A DNA stretch of 64,000 nucleotides from Melastoma dodecandrum (lineage: Eukaryota > Streptophyta > Magnoliopsida > Myrtales > Melastomataceae), in NCBI GenBank assembly GCA_029817715.1, contig JARUPY010000534.1, positions 2,420,501-2,484,500 on the forward strand. Reading direction: 5' to 3'. A program made the position numbers and the translations under genes. Position 1 is the first letter of the stretch; the number at the start of each line of letters is the position of its first letter. The notes beneath the pieces were generated by a model. That model was not told the DNA's origin. It worked only from the letters and a program-made list of their open reading frames with translations, and did no database searches. Shown piece by piece: positions 10,650 to 20,301 of the stretch.

Positions 10650-10655
10650 AATAAA
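10650..10655 (+). terminator. Poly(A) signal of the antisense gene, element 1
   Basis: AATAAA lies 34 bp after the stop of the antisense gene, inside the 127-bp gap before the end of pol. It is conserved in element 2 (23747-23752). The two transcription units therefore converge here. Confidence 0.6.
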
Positions 10656-10743
10656 TCGAATATCTTGTTTCTCGAATGAATTTCTGCCCACTATGCTAAA
10701 CTCATTCTTCCAAACAGCGTTACTGAAGCCTAGCACAATTTTC

Positions 10744-13700
10744 TTAGAAATTAAGCGCTTCCCAAATTAATGGAGTCCTTTGTCTTAGGATTTTATGATG
10801 AGCTTCCCAGATAGTCGTGCGGTAGGGTTTAAGGTATTTACCATTGACCTTCAATGGGTGCCTATCCCCTTCTCTGGTCATGAGTCGATACGTATTAGAT
10901 GAGTATGTTTCGCACACTTCATATGGGCCCTCCCAATTAGGAGACCACTTTCCCAGGACTTGGTCCTTTGATTTGAGGGGTAGGATCATCTTCCATACTA
11001 AGTCGCCCACTTTGAAGCGCTTATGGACAACTTTTTTATTATAATGCCTAGCAATTCTCTGCTTGTGTACCTCGAGTCTATCTATTACGTCGAGTCGCTT
11101 CTTTTCCAATTCTTCTAAAGCGAGGTACATTGCCTCGTCTTGCAAATCAGGATGAGCTACCCTGAGCGACTTGTATCGAATCTCAATAGGTAGGACAGCA
11201 TCTTGCCCATATACTAGCGAAAAAGGGGCTTCTCCTGTGCTGCCTCTCTTGGTGACTCTTAGAGCCCACAAGGTGTCTTGTAATAGTTTGTGCCATTCTC
11301 TTGGATGTGCACCAACCATTTTCTGAATGTTATTCTTTATGAGCTTATTAGTAGCTTCGGCTTGTCCATTCGACTGGGGGTAATAAGGTGTCGAATTAGT
11401 GATTGAAAAGTTGAACTCGGCAGCGAATTCACACACCTTCTCATTATTGAAAACGGTGGCATTGTCTACTACAATATTCTGGGGAATCCCAAACCTGTAA
11501 ATGATGGAAGATCTGAGAAAGTCGATCACCTCTTTGTGGTCAATTTTCTTATATACTTGAGCCTCAACCCACTTAGTAAAGTAGTCAGTGGCGACTAGAA
11601 TGTAGGCATCGCCTTTACTCGAGTGTGGGTGAATTTCTCCGATTATATCCAGGGCCCAAGTTCTAAATGGCCAAGGTTTTATGACTGGGACTAAGTCGGA
11701 CGCTGGGGCCCTTGTCACCGGACCATGTTTTTGACACTCTTGGCATCCCCTAGCCATTTCTATGCAGTTCTTTAGCATTGATGGCCAGTAAAAACCATGT
11801 CTTTGGATGGTCCAAGACATTTTGGTGCCAGATTGGTGAGACCCGCATAAACCCTGGTGAGTCTCCAACATAATTGGGGTCGCTTCGTCTAAGTCGACGC
11901 ACCTTAGTAGGACTCCTTCTTTGGTCTTTCTGTAAAGTACCCCATCCATAAGGGTATACGACAAGGCCTGAGTTTTGATTCTTTGGCTCGCCTTTTGCGT
12001 TGGGTTGGATAGGAAGTCGGTGATTGGCCTCCTCCAATCTTTATCGTTTGTCATTATGTTCAGAGTGAACGCGTCGCCTTGGGGAGCTAGGTGGGAAGCT
12101 ATTTCTGGGATACAATCGCTTCCTCCTCTAGGCTTGTACCCTGAAGCTTTTTGGGCTAAGTCGTTAGCGATTGTGTTCTCCTCCCGGCCTACAAAGAGGA
12201 AAGTAATTGCTTCGAACCGCTTAACCAACCTTTGAGCGACTTGATGATAGGGTGCGAGTTTCTCCTGACATAGAGAGTCGCCGTTCACCTGGTTAATAAC
12301 CAATTGAGAGTCTCCCATTACTCTGGCTTTCCTGGCTCCCAAGGCTAACAATTCCTTCAAGAGCGTGATCAACGCCTCATACTCGGTCGCGTTGTTTGTA
12401 TGAGTCGCCGACAAACGATATGCTAGGCGAACGTCCTTTCCTAATGGCGAAAGTATATGGAGGCCTATACCTACGCCGGATTTTGCCGAAGATCCATCAA
12501 ACCAAGCTTGCCAGACATCCTCAAGGGATTCCTCTTGATCGATTAATGTAGATGGATCGTGATTTACTAAGAAGTCGGCTAAGGCCTGCCCTTTCACCGA
12601 CTGTTGAGGTTTGAAACGCAGATCGTATGCGGACAGGACCAAGCTCCATTTACTAATTCTTCCAGTCAATAGGGGACTTTCGAAAAAGTATTTTATGATT
12701 GGAGACTTGGCAATAACATGAACCTCTTGGGATCCGATATAATGTCTCAGCTTCTTAACAGCATAAAAGACTGACAGGCACAACTTCTCCTTAATTGTAT
12801 AGCGCTTTTCTGTAGCAGTCAGTTGTCTTGACAGATAGTAGACTGCTCTCTCAGTTTTGTCCTCTGCCTCTTGGGCTAACATGGCGCCGATGACTGATTC
12901 GGTCGCTGCCACGTAAAGCAGATAGGGCTTTCCTATCCGAGGAGGGGCAAGCACAGGCGGTTTCATTAAGTACTCCTTTAAGCCTTCAAATGCTTTTTGG
13001 TGTTCGTTGCTCCATACAAAATTTCCCTTCGCCTTTAATAAAGTCGAGAAAATTTCTGTCCGTCCAGCGACGTTACCAATAAATCGCCTTAGGTAATTGA
13101 CCCTTCCTAAGAAAGCCTGTAACTGTTTCTTATTACTCGGAGGGTTCAATCTTTGAATGGCGTTCACTTTGTTCTGGTCGACTTCTATGCCACGTTGATG
13201 AACTAAGAAACCTAGGAAATGTCCTGCTCTGACTCCGAAGGCACATTTGAGAGGATTTAGTTTGAGCTGATGCTTTCTCATTTGAATGAAAGCATTTCTA
13301 AGGTCATTAACATGTGACTTCTCGTCTTGTGACTTGACCACTATATCGTCTATGTATACTTCGACCGTTTTGCTAATCAAGGCATCAAATATAGCGTTCA
13401 TGGCCCGTTGGTAGGTTGCCCCAGCATTTTTGAGTCCGAATGGCATGACTACCCATTCAAAAATGCCTAAAGGACATCTGAACGCAGTTTTATGGATATC
13501 CTCTTCGGCTAGGAAGATTTGGTTATATCCTGAGAAACCATCCATGAAGGACATAATTTGGTGCCCTGCAGTCTTGTCGACTAAATCATCTGCGATGGGC
13601 ATAGGATACTCATCCTTCGGAGTGGCACGATTCAGGTCCCTAAAGTCGATGCAAACCCTAATCTTGCCATTCTTCTTAATAACAGGAACTATACTGGATA

Positions 13701-14199
13701 TCCATTCAGTGTACCTCGATGTCCTTATATATCCGGCTTTAAAGAGCTTTTTGACTTCCTCGAATACTGCTTGAGTGACCTCATGAGTCATTCTCCTTGG
13801 CGCCTGTTGGACTGGTTTAAATCCTGTTTTGATTGGTAACTTGTGTTCCACAAGTCGGCGATCTAGGCCAGGCATCTCAGTGTAATCCCAAGCGAAACAA
13901 TCTTTAAACTCTTCTAGAGTAGCTTTAATAGAATGGAAAAGTTCTTTATTCATCGAAGAACTGATTAAAACAATTCGAGGGCTCAATGCCTCGCCTAAAT
14001 TGACGCCTACGAGTGAGTCACATGGCATCATCAGTGACTCACGACTCTGGACACCACCTAAATCGGTGTCCACGTTATTACATGGCCTAATTTCGAAATC
14101 GATGTTGCCTATCTGGCATCCTACTTTCCTAATCATCCCAACATGCTTCTGAAGTCGCTGTAGGATATCAGAGATCGCATGACTTTCCTCACTGTCCAT
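10744..14199 (-). CDS. Pol polyprotein of element 1: reverse transcriptase, two RNases H, integrase
   Basis: An open frame of 1151 residues. It begins MDSEESHAI, with its ATG overlapping the gag stop by 11 bp in another frame. Domain order: reverse transcriptase with FRCPLGIFEWVVMPFGLKNA and the YIDDIVV catalytic motif; gypsy RNase H region (AVYYLSRQLTATEKRY); archaeal-type RNase H (WFDGSSAKSG, NNATEYEAL, GDSQLVINQ); integrase HHCC zinc finger (HQGLCGSH ... CQECQ) and DDE core (WALDIIGE, VVDNATVF, GQAEATNK); C-terminal KVGDLVWK region. The family copies RNA to DNA and inserts it. The integrase stretch reads VVDNATVF where element 2 has VVDNGTAF. The overlap implies frameshifting or reinitiation; no clear slippery site was found. 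Confidence 0.93.
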   Translation of the reverse strand: MDSEESHAISDILQRLQKHVGMIRKVGCQIGNIDFEIRPCNNVDTDLGGVQSRESLMMPCDSLVGVNLGEALSPRIVLISSSMNKELFHSIKATLEEFKDCFAWDYTEMPGLDRRLVEHKLPIKTGFKPVQQAPRRMTHEVTQAVFEEVKKLFKAGYIRTSRYTEWISSIVPVIKKNGKIRVCIDFRDLNRATPKDEYPMPIADDLVDKTAGHQIMSFMDGFSGYNQIFLAEEDIHKTAFRCPLGIFEWVVMPFGLKNAGATYQRAMNAIFDALISKTVEVYIDDIVVKSQDEKSHVNDLRNAFIQMRKHQLKLNPLKCAFGVRAGHFLGFLVHQRGIEVDQNKVNAIQRLNPPSNKKQLQAFLGRVNYLRRFIGNVAGRTEIFSTLLKAKGNFVWSNEHQKAFEGLKEYLMKPPVLAPPRIGKPYLLYVAATESVIGAMLAQEAEDKTERAVYYLSRQLTATEKRYTIKEKLCLSVFYAVKKLRHYIGSQEVHVIAKSPIIKYFFESPLLTGRISKWSLVLSAYDLRFKPQQSVKGQALADFLVNHDPSTLIDQEESLEDVWQAWFDGSSAKSGVGIGLHILSPLGKDVRLAYRLSATHTNNATEYEALITLLKELLALGARKARVMGDSQLVINQVNGDSLCQEKLAPYHQVAQRLVKRFEAITFLFVGREENTIANDLAQKASGYKPRGGSDCIPEIASHLAPQGDAFTLNIMTNDKDWRRPITDFLSNPTQKASQRIKTQALSYTLMDGVLYRKTKEGVLLRCVDLDEATPIMLETHQGLCGSHQSGTKMSWTIQRHGFYWPSMLKNCIEMARGCQECQKHGPVTRAPASDLVPVIKPWPFRTWALDIIGEIHPHSSKGDAYILVATDYFTKWVEAQVYKKIDHKEVIDFLRSSIIYRFGIPQNIVVDNATVFNNEKVCEFAAEFNFSITNSTPYYPQSNGQAEATNKLIKNNIQKMVGAHPREWHKLLQDTLWALRVTKRGSTGEAPFSLVYGQDAVLPIEIRYKSLRVAHPDLQDEAMYLALEELEKKRLDVIDRLEVHKQRIARHYNKKVVHKRFKVGDLVWKMILPLKSKDQVLGKWSPNWEGPYEVCETYSSNTYRLMTREGDRHPLKVNGKYLKPYRTTIWEAHHKILRQRTPLIWEALNF

Positions 14200-17100
14200 A
14201 CATCCCTTCGTGCAGGAGTCTATCGGGCTCCAACTCCGTCGCAGTGCTCTCTTGGCTCTTAGGCGCTTCTCCCTTGTTGCCGCTCGGGCTGTTGTTCATC
14301 TCGCCCCCATCTTTGGCCGTGACTACCTCCTGGAGGACCTCGTCCATGTCTTTGTCTGTGAAGTCGGGCCCCCATCCTGTTGGCACAATCGGTCCTTCGT
14401 CCGGCTTGGGATGAGAGGTGCCGTAGCTCACGATGAAGTCGAACTTCCCAGAAGGTTCACCTAAGGGTCCGACTGTGGGGTCTCCCAGCTTGTAGCGCTG
14501 GTCCAGAGTAAGGTCCTTGACTGTCTTACACGTTTCTGCATGCAAAATACCCTTGTCACAACAGGCGTATTCATCGGCTTTAACGATTTCTATTTCGGAG
14601 TCAAGCCATAAGATCAACTCCCTATGCAAAGTAGATGGAATCGCAGCGGCCTTATGAAGCCAATCGCGTCCTAAAAGCGCATTAAATGAGGGGGCTATAT
14701 CGATTACAAAGAAAGCAGTTTCCTGCTCGTGTCTCCCGACGCCTAGGCGCACGGAGCATATGCCCAGGCACTCGGATTTTCTCCCATTAAAGCCACTTAC
14801 AGCTACGTCGGTTCGCACCAACTCGCTAGGCTTGTACCCAAGTAATCTAAACTTGGCAAGGGGAAGAACATTAACAGTGGCGCCGTTGTCTATTAAGACT
14901 CGGCCTACTAAGACACCATCAAAGGTGGCTGAGATGTACAGCGAATGCATATGCTGTTTCATGCGATCTGATGGTTTCCTCAACCAGTGTAGAGGGAAGC
15001 CAGAAGGAAACGTGGTGACTTTAGAGTCGAGAGCTTTACCTTCCGGTGTCTCCGACTTGTTGTTGCGGGCGAATTCCGCAGGGAGGGTGAGAGCGTTACA
15101 GCTCACAAGGGGCCCTTGTTCTGCGTTGAAATCGCAGGGCTTATCTCCTCGTAGAGGGGTGTAATCGAAGCTCGAGCCTGGGTCTTCCGAGTAGTCAGTA
15201 GACTCGACCCGCTCGGGTTCTGCGACTTGTTTCCCCGTGGCGTGGTTCCCGCCCACGGGTGGCATCACAGAGGTCATTCTTGGCTTCTTCTGGGCGTGAC
15301 TTAGACGCCTTTCTTTTCTCTTTTGAGCCCTTATGGGAAGCGTAACCTTCCTTTCTGCCTTCTGCCATTGAGACGAGGGGTTAAGCGCTTTGACAAACCT
15401 TGGTTTCTTAGAACCAGAAGGAAGTCGACTTACCTCCACAAACCTTCCGTCGGCTGGGTCATATCCTACCTGCACAGGGTTATCTGCCGGCCTATTCAAA
15501 GAGGGCTTGTTAGGGTTCGAGTTACCTGAACCCTCAGGACGGACTGGCTTTACCAGCATTTCCCCTTTTGCGGATAAGTCGACGAGGCGCAAGAAGTAGC
15601 TAACGCAGCATGCTGTGCAGAGCTGGGTGATGAGTATGCGGTTATGAGCGATCAACTTGCACTTTTGGCACAGCAGCTTTTCGTCCAGGAATTGGGCGAT
15701 AGGTGGCCCCCTCCGCAGTTCCTGAGGGTCAACCGTCTGCGACGCGTAGCGGGGCCTGCGATTCATGGCCTGCTGAGGTTGGTCCGCTCCCTTGTGTTCC
15801 TCTACCGGCCTGATCTCCTTGACAGGGGTAGTTCTAGTGTACCCCTGTTTGATGACCCTTTGGCCAGATGAGTCTACGAACTCCAGTCGTCGTGCCGGGC
15901 GTTCTGTTCTCCGGGCGGCTGTTTCTCCATTCCCCTTATGACCCTGGGGGCCCCCTCTTCCTCCTCGTAAGGCTACTCGGCGATCTGCGCTAGGAGGGCT
16001 TTTGAGGGCGTGAGAAGATCCTTGGGGAGTGTTCAGCGACATTGCTGCTTCCTCGAATGGGGTCAAGTCGTACCACTCCTCTGCCCTGCTGTCCAGCAGG
16101 TACTTCTTGAACGTGTGGCACCGATCTGTAGTGTGAGAGTCGTTCAGGTGCCAGTGGCATAGCCACTTCTCCCTTCCTTTGGGCAGAATAAAGACCCCTC
16201 GCTCAGCCAGTCGCTTCATGAGGGCATTAGCCACCAAAGTCTCGCCGGTTGCTTGTACGTCCTGCGAGGGTACAGCAGAGTCGTTAATAACTTCTAAGAG
16301 ATTAACCTCAGCGTCAAATATGTCAAACGTATGAATAGCGACTTCATCCCCGAATGGATTATTATCCACCACGGCGACTTCGTCGACTTCTGGAAAACGG
16401 AGCTCTTTAGACTCTATTAAATCCTGTATGATATTTCTAAAGGACAAACAGTCCTTGGTGGCATGGGTGAAAGACCCATGCCACTTGCAGTAATTCCTAG
16501 TCTTTTCCCTCTCTGTCTGAGGGGCTCGATGGCCGGGCTTAAGTCTAATCCTTTTCCTTTGATGAAGCCAGTCGAATATAGCGTCGACTTTATCTGTGTC
16601 GAAAGAGTATTTTCTTTCTTCGGCATTCCTTTGGGATGCCTTAGCTTTGGAATTCTTCTTAGTCAGGGGGTCGCATATAGTCGACTCCCCCTTGACAAAT
16701 TCCGCCACATCGACTTCATAAGTGTCGACTTGGTAGGCTCGGGTCAAGTGGGCTTCCTCTGTAAGGAGCTGATGATACTCAGTAGCCCTCCTCGCTAAGT
16801 CATATAGGTCAGCGAAGCGCTCGCCCTGCAGCTTTTTCCGGAACGGGATAGTCAACGCATTTAATGCGAGAAGCAATTGATCCTTCTCCGGTATGGGGGG
16901 GCTACACCGTAGTAGGGCTTTCCTGAGTTTCATTAGAAACTGCCCTGGGTGTTCTCCGTTAGCCTGCTTAAGGCGCATTACCTCAAACATCGACATGGGG
17001 GTGTCCAGTCGAGCAAAGGTCTTAACGAACATAGATTGCATCTGAGTCCACGAGGCTATTGACCCTGGCGGCAAACTCGCATACCACGTAAAGGCATCTC

Positions 17101-18178
17101 CTGTTAACGAGTTAGGGAAGAGCTTCAGTTTCCAAAAGTCGTTTCCAGCCGCCTCGCCAAGCTGGTGAGTGAAGCGAGCGACATGCTCGAGTGGGGTCAT
17201 TTCGTCTTCACCCGAAAAACGAGTAAAGTCGGGCACTTTATAACCTCTAGGTAAAGGGAAATCCCTGTCGACATACGCAGGATAGGGAGACCTGTACAAA
17301 CAAGCATCGTCTCGCCGAGCTATTCCGGGGACGACTTGCTCTATAACCTGAGTTATGGCCTCCCTCAAATCTGGGGGTACACCGCCTACTAGGGCCTGTG
17401 CTGGAGGTCGAGTCGACCTTATCGGGCTATACGGAGATCTATCCCCCATTGCCTGATTCGCTGGATTCCTCATGTAGAAAGAAGGCTCCTCCCGGAAATT
17501 TCCACCTCGGGATCCGAGCTCATAAGGGTCTCCAGTCGCGTTGATTACAGGTTCTTTGCCAGGGCGATGAGTCGGGATAAAATCCTCCCCTTGATCTGTT
17601 TCCTCTGGAAAGTCCCCTGCCTCATTCCAATGCGTATTCGTTGGTCGATTACGTGAAGAAGAGGGTCGACTAGGGGGAACCAGATTCCCAGGTTCAAAAA
17701 GGGCATTTGTCCTTATCTCAGATTGCTCAAAAGTCACGTTACGTGGCCCTTGAGCAGTTCGTCGAGCGTCCGTCATGAACGTAGACTCCCTAAAGGGGGT
17801 TTCTCTCATACGAGGTCTTACTCTTTCCTCATTTCTCGGGCCAGAAAGACGCCCCATTAGAGTTTGGACGTCCATTAGAATATCCTTCATATCAGTCAAC
17901 TCCTGACGCATATCCCCCAGTTCCTTGTGGAACTCCAGTCTCGAAATAAATTCGGACGGGGTATGCGAATCAAAGGTGGACTGGTTTGTAGCGGCCTGGC
18001 CTCCTAGGGCCGGCGCTGGCAAGTTCATTCCCGGAGGAAGTTCTGACTGGTTTGTGGCTGCCTGGCCTCCTAGGGCCGGCGCTTGCAAGCTCATTCCCGG
18101 AGGAAGTTCTGACTGGTTTTCCCCATCTAAGGGATTGTGAGACTCATGGGTAGTAGTACTTCGAGTATTCCTCGGCAT
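14189..18178 (-). CDS. Gag-protease polyprotein of element 1
   Basis: 1329 residues, open. The ATG at 18178 lies only 27 bp from the LTR edge. The gag capsid-like domain is seen around residues 290-450 (FKLFPNSLTGDAFTWYASLP-type region, KTFARLDTPMSMFEV, GEHPGQFL). It is followed by Cys/His clusters (YCKWHGSFTHATKDC; WLCHWHLNDSHTTDRC; CQKC ... CTACC) that would bind nucleic acid. An aspartic-protease domain follows with VLIDNGATVNVLPL as the active-site stretch; Asp-Asn-Gly stands where many retroelements have Asp-Ser/Thr-Gly. Near the N-terminus a 25-residue unit (SELPPGM.L.APALGGQAATNQ) is repeated twice in tandem; element 2 has a single copy. The C-terminal end EGMYGQ overlaps pol. Confidence 0.92.
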   Translation of the reverse strand: MPRNTRSTTTHESHNPLDGENQSELPPGMSLQAPALGGQAATNQSELPPGMNLPAPALGGQAATNQSTFDSHTPSEFISRLEFHKELGDMRQELTDMKDILMDVQTLMGRLSGPRNEERVRPRMRETPFRESTFMTDARRTAQGPRNVTFEQSEIRTNALFEPGNLVPPSRPSSSRNRPTNTHWNEAGDFPEETDQGEDFIPTHRPGKEPVINATGDPYELGSRGGNFREEPSFYMRNPANQAMGDRSPYSPIRSTRPPAQALVGGVPPDLREAITQVIEQVVPGIARRDDACLYRSPYPAYVDRDFPLPRGYKVPDFTRFSGEDEMTPLEHVARFTHQLGEAAGNDFWKLKLFPNSLTGDAFTWYASLPPGSIASWTQMQSMFVKTFARLDTPMSMFEVMRLKQANGEHPGQFLMKLRKALLRCSPPIPEKDQLLLALNALTIPFRKKLQGERFADLYDLARRATEYHQLLTEEAHLTRAYQVDTYEVDVAEFVKGESTICDPLTKKNSKAKASQRNAEERKYSFDTDKVDAIFDWLHQRKRIRLKPGHRAPQTEREKTRNYCKWHGSFTHATKDCLSFRNIIQDLIESKELRFPEVDEVAVVDNNPFGDEVAIHTFDIFDAEVNLLEVINDSAVPSQDVQATGETLVANALMKRLAERGVFILPKGREKWLCHWHLNDSHTTDRCHTFKKYLLDSRAEEWYDLTPFEEAAMSLNTPQGSSHALKSPPSADRRVALRGGRGGPQGHKGNGETAARRTERPARRLEFVDSSGQRVIKQGYTRTTPVKEIRPVEEHKGADQPQQAMNRRPRYASQTVDPQELRRGPPIAQFLDEKLLCQKCKLIAHNRILITQLCTACCVSYFLRLVDLSAKGEMLVKPVRPEGSGNSNPNKPSLNRPADNPVQVGYDPADGRFVEVSRLPSGSKKPRFVKALNPSSQWQKAERKVTLPIRAQKRKERRLSHAQKKPRMTSVMPPVGGNHATGKQVAEPERVESTDYSEDPGSSFDYTPLRGDKPCDFNAEQGPLVSCNALTLPAEFARNNKSETPEGKALDSKVTTFPSGFPLHWLRKPSDRMKQHMHSLYISATFDGVLVGRVLIDNGATVNVLPLAKFRLLGYKPSELVRTDVAVSGFNGRKSECLGICSVRLGVGRHEQETAFFVIDIAPSFNALLGRDWLHKAAAIPSTLHRELILWLDSEIEIVKADEYACCDKGILHAETCKTVKDLTLDQRYKLGDPTVGPLGEPSGKFDFIVSYGTSHPKPDEGPIVPTGWGPDFTDKDMDEVLQEVVTAKDGGEMNNSPSGNKGEAPKSQESTATELEPDRLLHEGMYGQ

Positions 18179-18181
18179 GTG

Positions 18182-18199
18182 CTCCCACTGTGGTCGCCA
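18182..18199 (-). other. Primer-binding site of element 1
   Basis: On the minus strand TGGCGACCACAGTGGGAG lies 6 bp inside the LTR at 18206. It begins TGGCGAC, complementary to a tRNA 3' end GTCGCCA. The full 18 bases only partly fit the tRNA-Arg type site usual for Tat elements, so the tRNA is a guess. Confidence 0.65.
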
Positions 18200-18205
18200 A
18201 AAACG

Positions 18206-19177
18206 TGTTCGCGCACGAAACGGATCACGTCGGAAATATTTGGCAATGGACTCACAGTAATTGTATTGTGGTCGCCAGTAAGAAGATGCACAATTTTATT
18301 GAAATTAAATACAAGTCTTACAATCTTAATGAGTAAAAGAAACAGGGCTTACAGCCATTGAAAAACGGAAAACAAGTGCAAGTATTGACAACGTCGTGGA
18401 AATCCGTGACGGTGGGGAACTTGTGACGAAGGCCTTGGAAGCTCGCTCCGTCGGTAGTGGTTGCTGGCGGGAGGCTGTGACGAAGGCCCTACGAGCTCAC
18501 TCCGTCGGTGGTGTCGCTGGCGGGGAGATGACGGCAAAGGCCCTACGAGCTCACTCTGCTGGTGGAAAGGGGGGTTGACCGATGAACCGGGTCAAGGTGT
18601 CTAATTTCCTAAGGTTGACGAACAAACTTCAGTGTTTTGGCTGGGTGTATTCGTACCCTGTTTTGGAAAATCCCTCTGCTATTTATAGAGGATTTGTACG
18701 CGTAACAGATAAATCTTTTATAGATGGTGTTACAGATCGTGATCCCTAATGTCGTGGGAGTGTCTCAACAACCCCCTTGTTATATGGGATCACGTTCCTG
18801 GATATTTAAGATCAGTTACGATCTTTAGCAAACGTGATTAAAAATGAATAAATTTATTCCAACCTCGTCGACTTGACCGACCTGTACGGACTGCGATCGA
18901 CTTGGTCGACTTTATCCAGGATTCCGTCGATTCGACTCTACTAGTAGACCTAACTACTGTTAAGTCATCTTGATTGGCTTTGATCACCATGTTCCTTCAT
19001 CGTGAGTCGACTTAGTCGACCCCGTTTATTAGTCGACCTAGTCGACTAAATCGACCTAGTCGATTTCATCGCGAGTCGGCCTAGACGATTACGTCTTGGG
19101 CCGGCTCGAAGTATTACTTGAGGGAGTACTGGGTTCCTGTTCTAAACCCAGGCCCAAAATTAATTGCCATGTCAACA
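18206..19177 (-). repeat. 5' LTR of element 1 (right in this window)
   Basis: 972 bp, TG...CA, matching 6277-7248 at all but one noticed position (GGGGAGAT versus GGGGGGAT). It is followed by the CGTTT duplication at 19178-19182. Confidence 0.95.
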
Positions 19178-19253
19178 CGTTTACAAACTGACCATTTCGA
19201 TCCCCTTCAGTCGAAACTCACTAACCAGGATCTTGTTTAGTTGGAAACCTTTC
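19178..19253. other. 76-bp spacer with right TSD of element 1 and left TSD of element 2
   Basis: CGTTT (19178-19182) closes element 1 and CTTTC (19249-19253) opens element 2. The 66 bp between are presumed host sequence. Because each element has its own matching duplication, they are two separate insertions rather than one rearranged element. Confidence 0.85.
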
Positions 19254-20239
19254 TGTTCGCGTATAGAACGGATCACGTCGGAAATATTTGGCAAAGGACT
19301 CACATGAATTGGATTGTGGTCGCCAGTAAGAAGATGCACAATTTTATTCAAAAAAGAATGCAAGTCTTACAATCTTGATGAATTAAGAAAAAGGGGCTTA
19401 CAGCCATAAAAAATACGAAAAAGGAGCAAGTGGTGACAACGGTGTGGAATCCTGTGACGGCGGAGAACTTGTGACGAAGGCCTTGGAAGCTCGCTCCGTC
19501 GGTGGCGGTCGCTGGCGGGAGGCTGTGACGAAGGCCCTACGAGCTCACTCCGTCGGTGGTGTCGCTGGCGGGGGGTTGACGGCAAAGGCCCTACGAGCTC
19601 ACTCTGTCGGTGGAAGGGTAGTTGACCTATGAACCGGGTCAAGGTATCTAATTCCTAAGGTTGACGAACAAACTTCAGAGCTTTGGCTGTGTATGGTCGT
19701 ACTTTTTCTTGAAAAATTCCTCTGCTATTTATAGAGGACTTGTACGTGTTTAACACGTAACAGATAGATCGTGTTGCAGATCGTGTTATAGATCGTGATC
19801 CCTAATATCGTGGGAGTGTCTCAACAACCTCCTTGATATATGGGATCACGTTCCCGGATATTAGGATCAGTTACGATCTTTAACAGAAATAAATTTATTC
19901 CAACCTTGTCGACTTGACTGATCTGTACGGACTACGACCGACTTGGTCGACTTATCCAGAATCCGTCGACTTGACCCTACTAGTAGACTTAGCTACTGTT
20001 GAGTCATCTTGGTTGACTTTGATTACCATATTCCTTCGTCGTGAGTCGACCTGGTCGACTACGTTCATAAATCGACTTAGTCAACTTCGTCATAAGTCGA
20101 CCTAGTCGACTTCGTCATGGGTCGACCTAATCGACTTCGTCGTGAGTCGACTGTATCTTGGGCTGACTCGGAGTGTGGCTTGAGCGATTACTGGGTTTCT
20201 GTTCTAAGCCCAGGCCCAAAATTATTTGCCATGTCAACA
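19254..20239 (-). repeat. 3' LTR of element 2 (left in this window)
   Basis: 986 bp, beginning TGTTCGCG and ending GTCAACA. It has the same architecture as in element 1: complement poly(A) signal near 19342, threefold repeat at about 19455-19615, TATA (complement of CTATTTATAG near 19730) and a GTCGAC-rich zone at about 19900-20150. Confidence 0.95.
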
Positions 20240-20243
20240 TACG

Positions 20244-20253
20244 CCCCCCTTTT
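20244..20253 (-). other. Polypurine tract of element 2
   Basis: On the minus strand this is AAAAGGGGGG next to the LTR edge at 20239, equivalent to 7253-7263 in element 1. Confidence 0.75.
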
Positions 20254-20293
20254 ATGCTGGGTTGGCTATGCCGACTCAGCAAAAATCATACCC

Positions 20294-20301
20294 TATATAA
20301 G
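20294..20301 (+). promoter_or_regulatory. TATA box of the antisense PMD gene, element 2
   Basis: CCCTATATAAGGG lies 135 bp before the ATG at 20436. It is conserved with 7301-7313 in element 1, although surrounding bases have diverged. Confidence 0.65.

Larger units (their letters stand above)
6277..19177 (-). mobile_element. Complete LTR retrotransposon, Ty3/gypsy Tat-like lineage (element 1, 12,901 bp)
   Basis: Two 972-bp LTRs (6277-7248 and 18206-19177), both TG...CA, flank the element with a 5-bp CGTTT duplication. The sense strand is minus: primer-binding site beside the LTR at 18206, gag-protease (18178-14189), pol (14199-10744), polypurine tract beside the LTR ending at 7248. Pol carries two RNase H modules, one gypsy type and a second of archaeal type beginning WFDGSSAKSG, a mark of the Tat lineage. 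Between pol and the 3' LTR lies a six-exon gene on the opposite strand (PMD plus coiled coil). Only one LTR mismatch was seen (near 6598 versus 18527), so the insertion is very recent. Gag and pol frames are open, so it may be autonomous. Confidence 0.95.
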
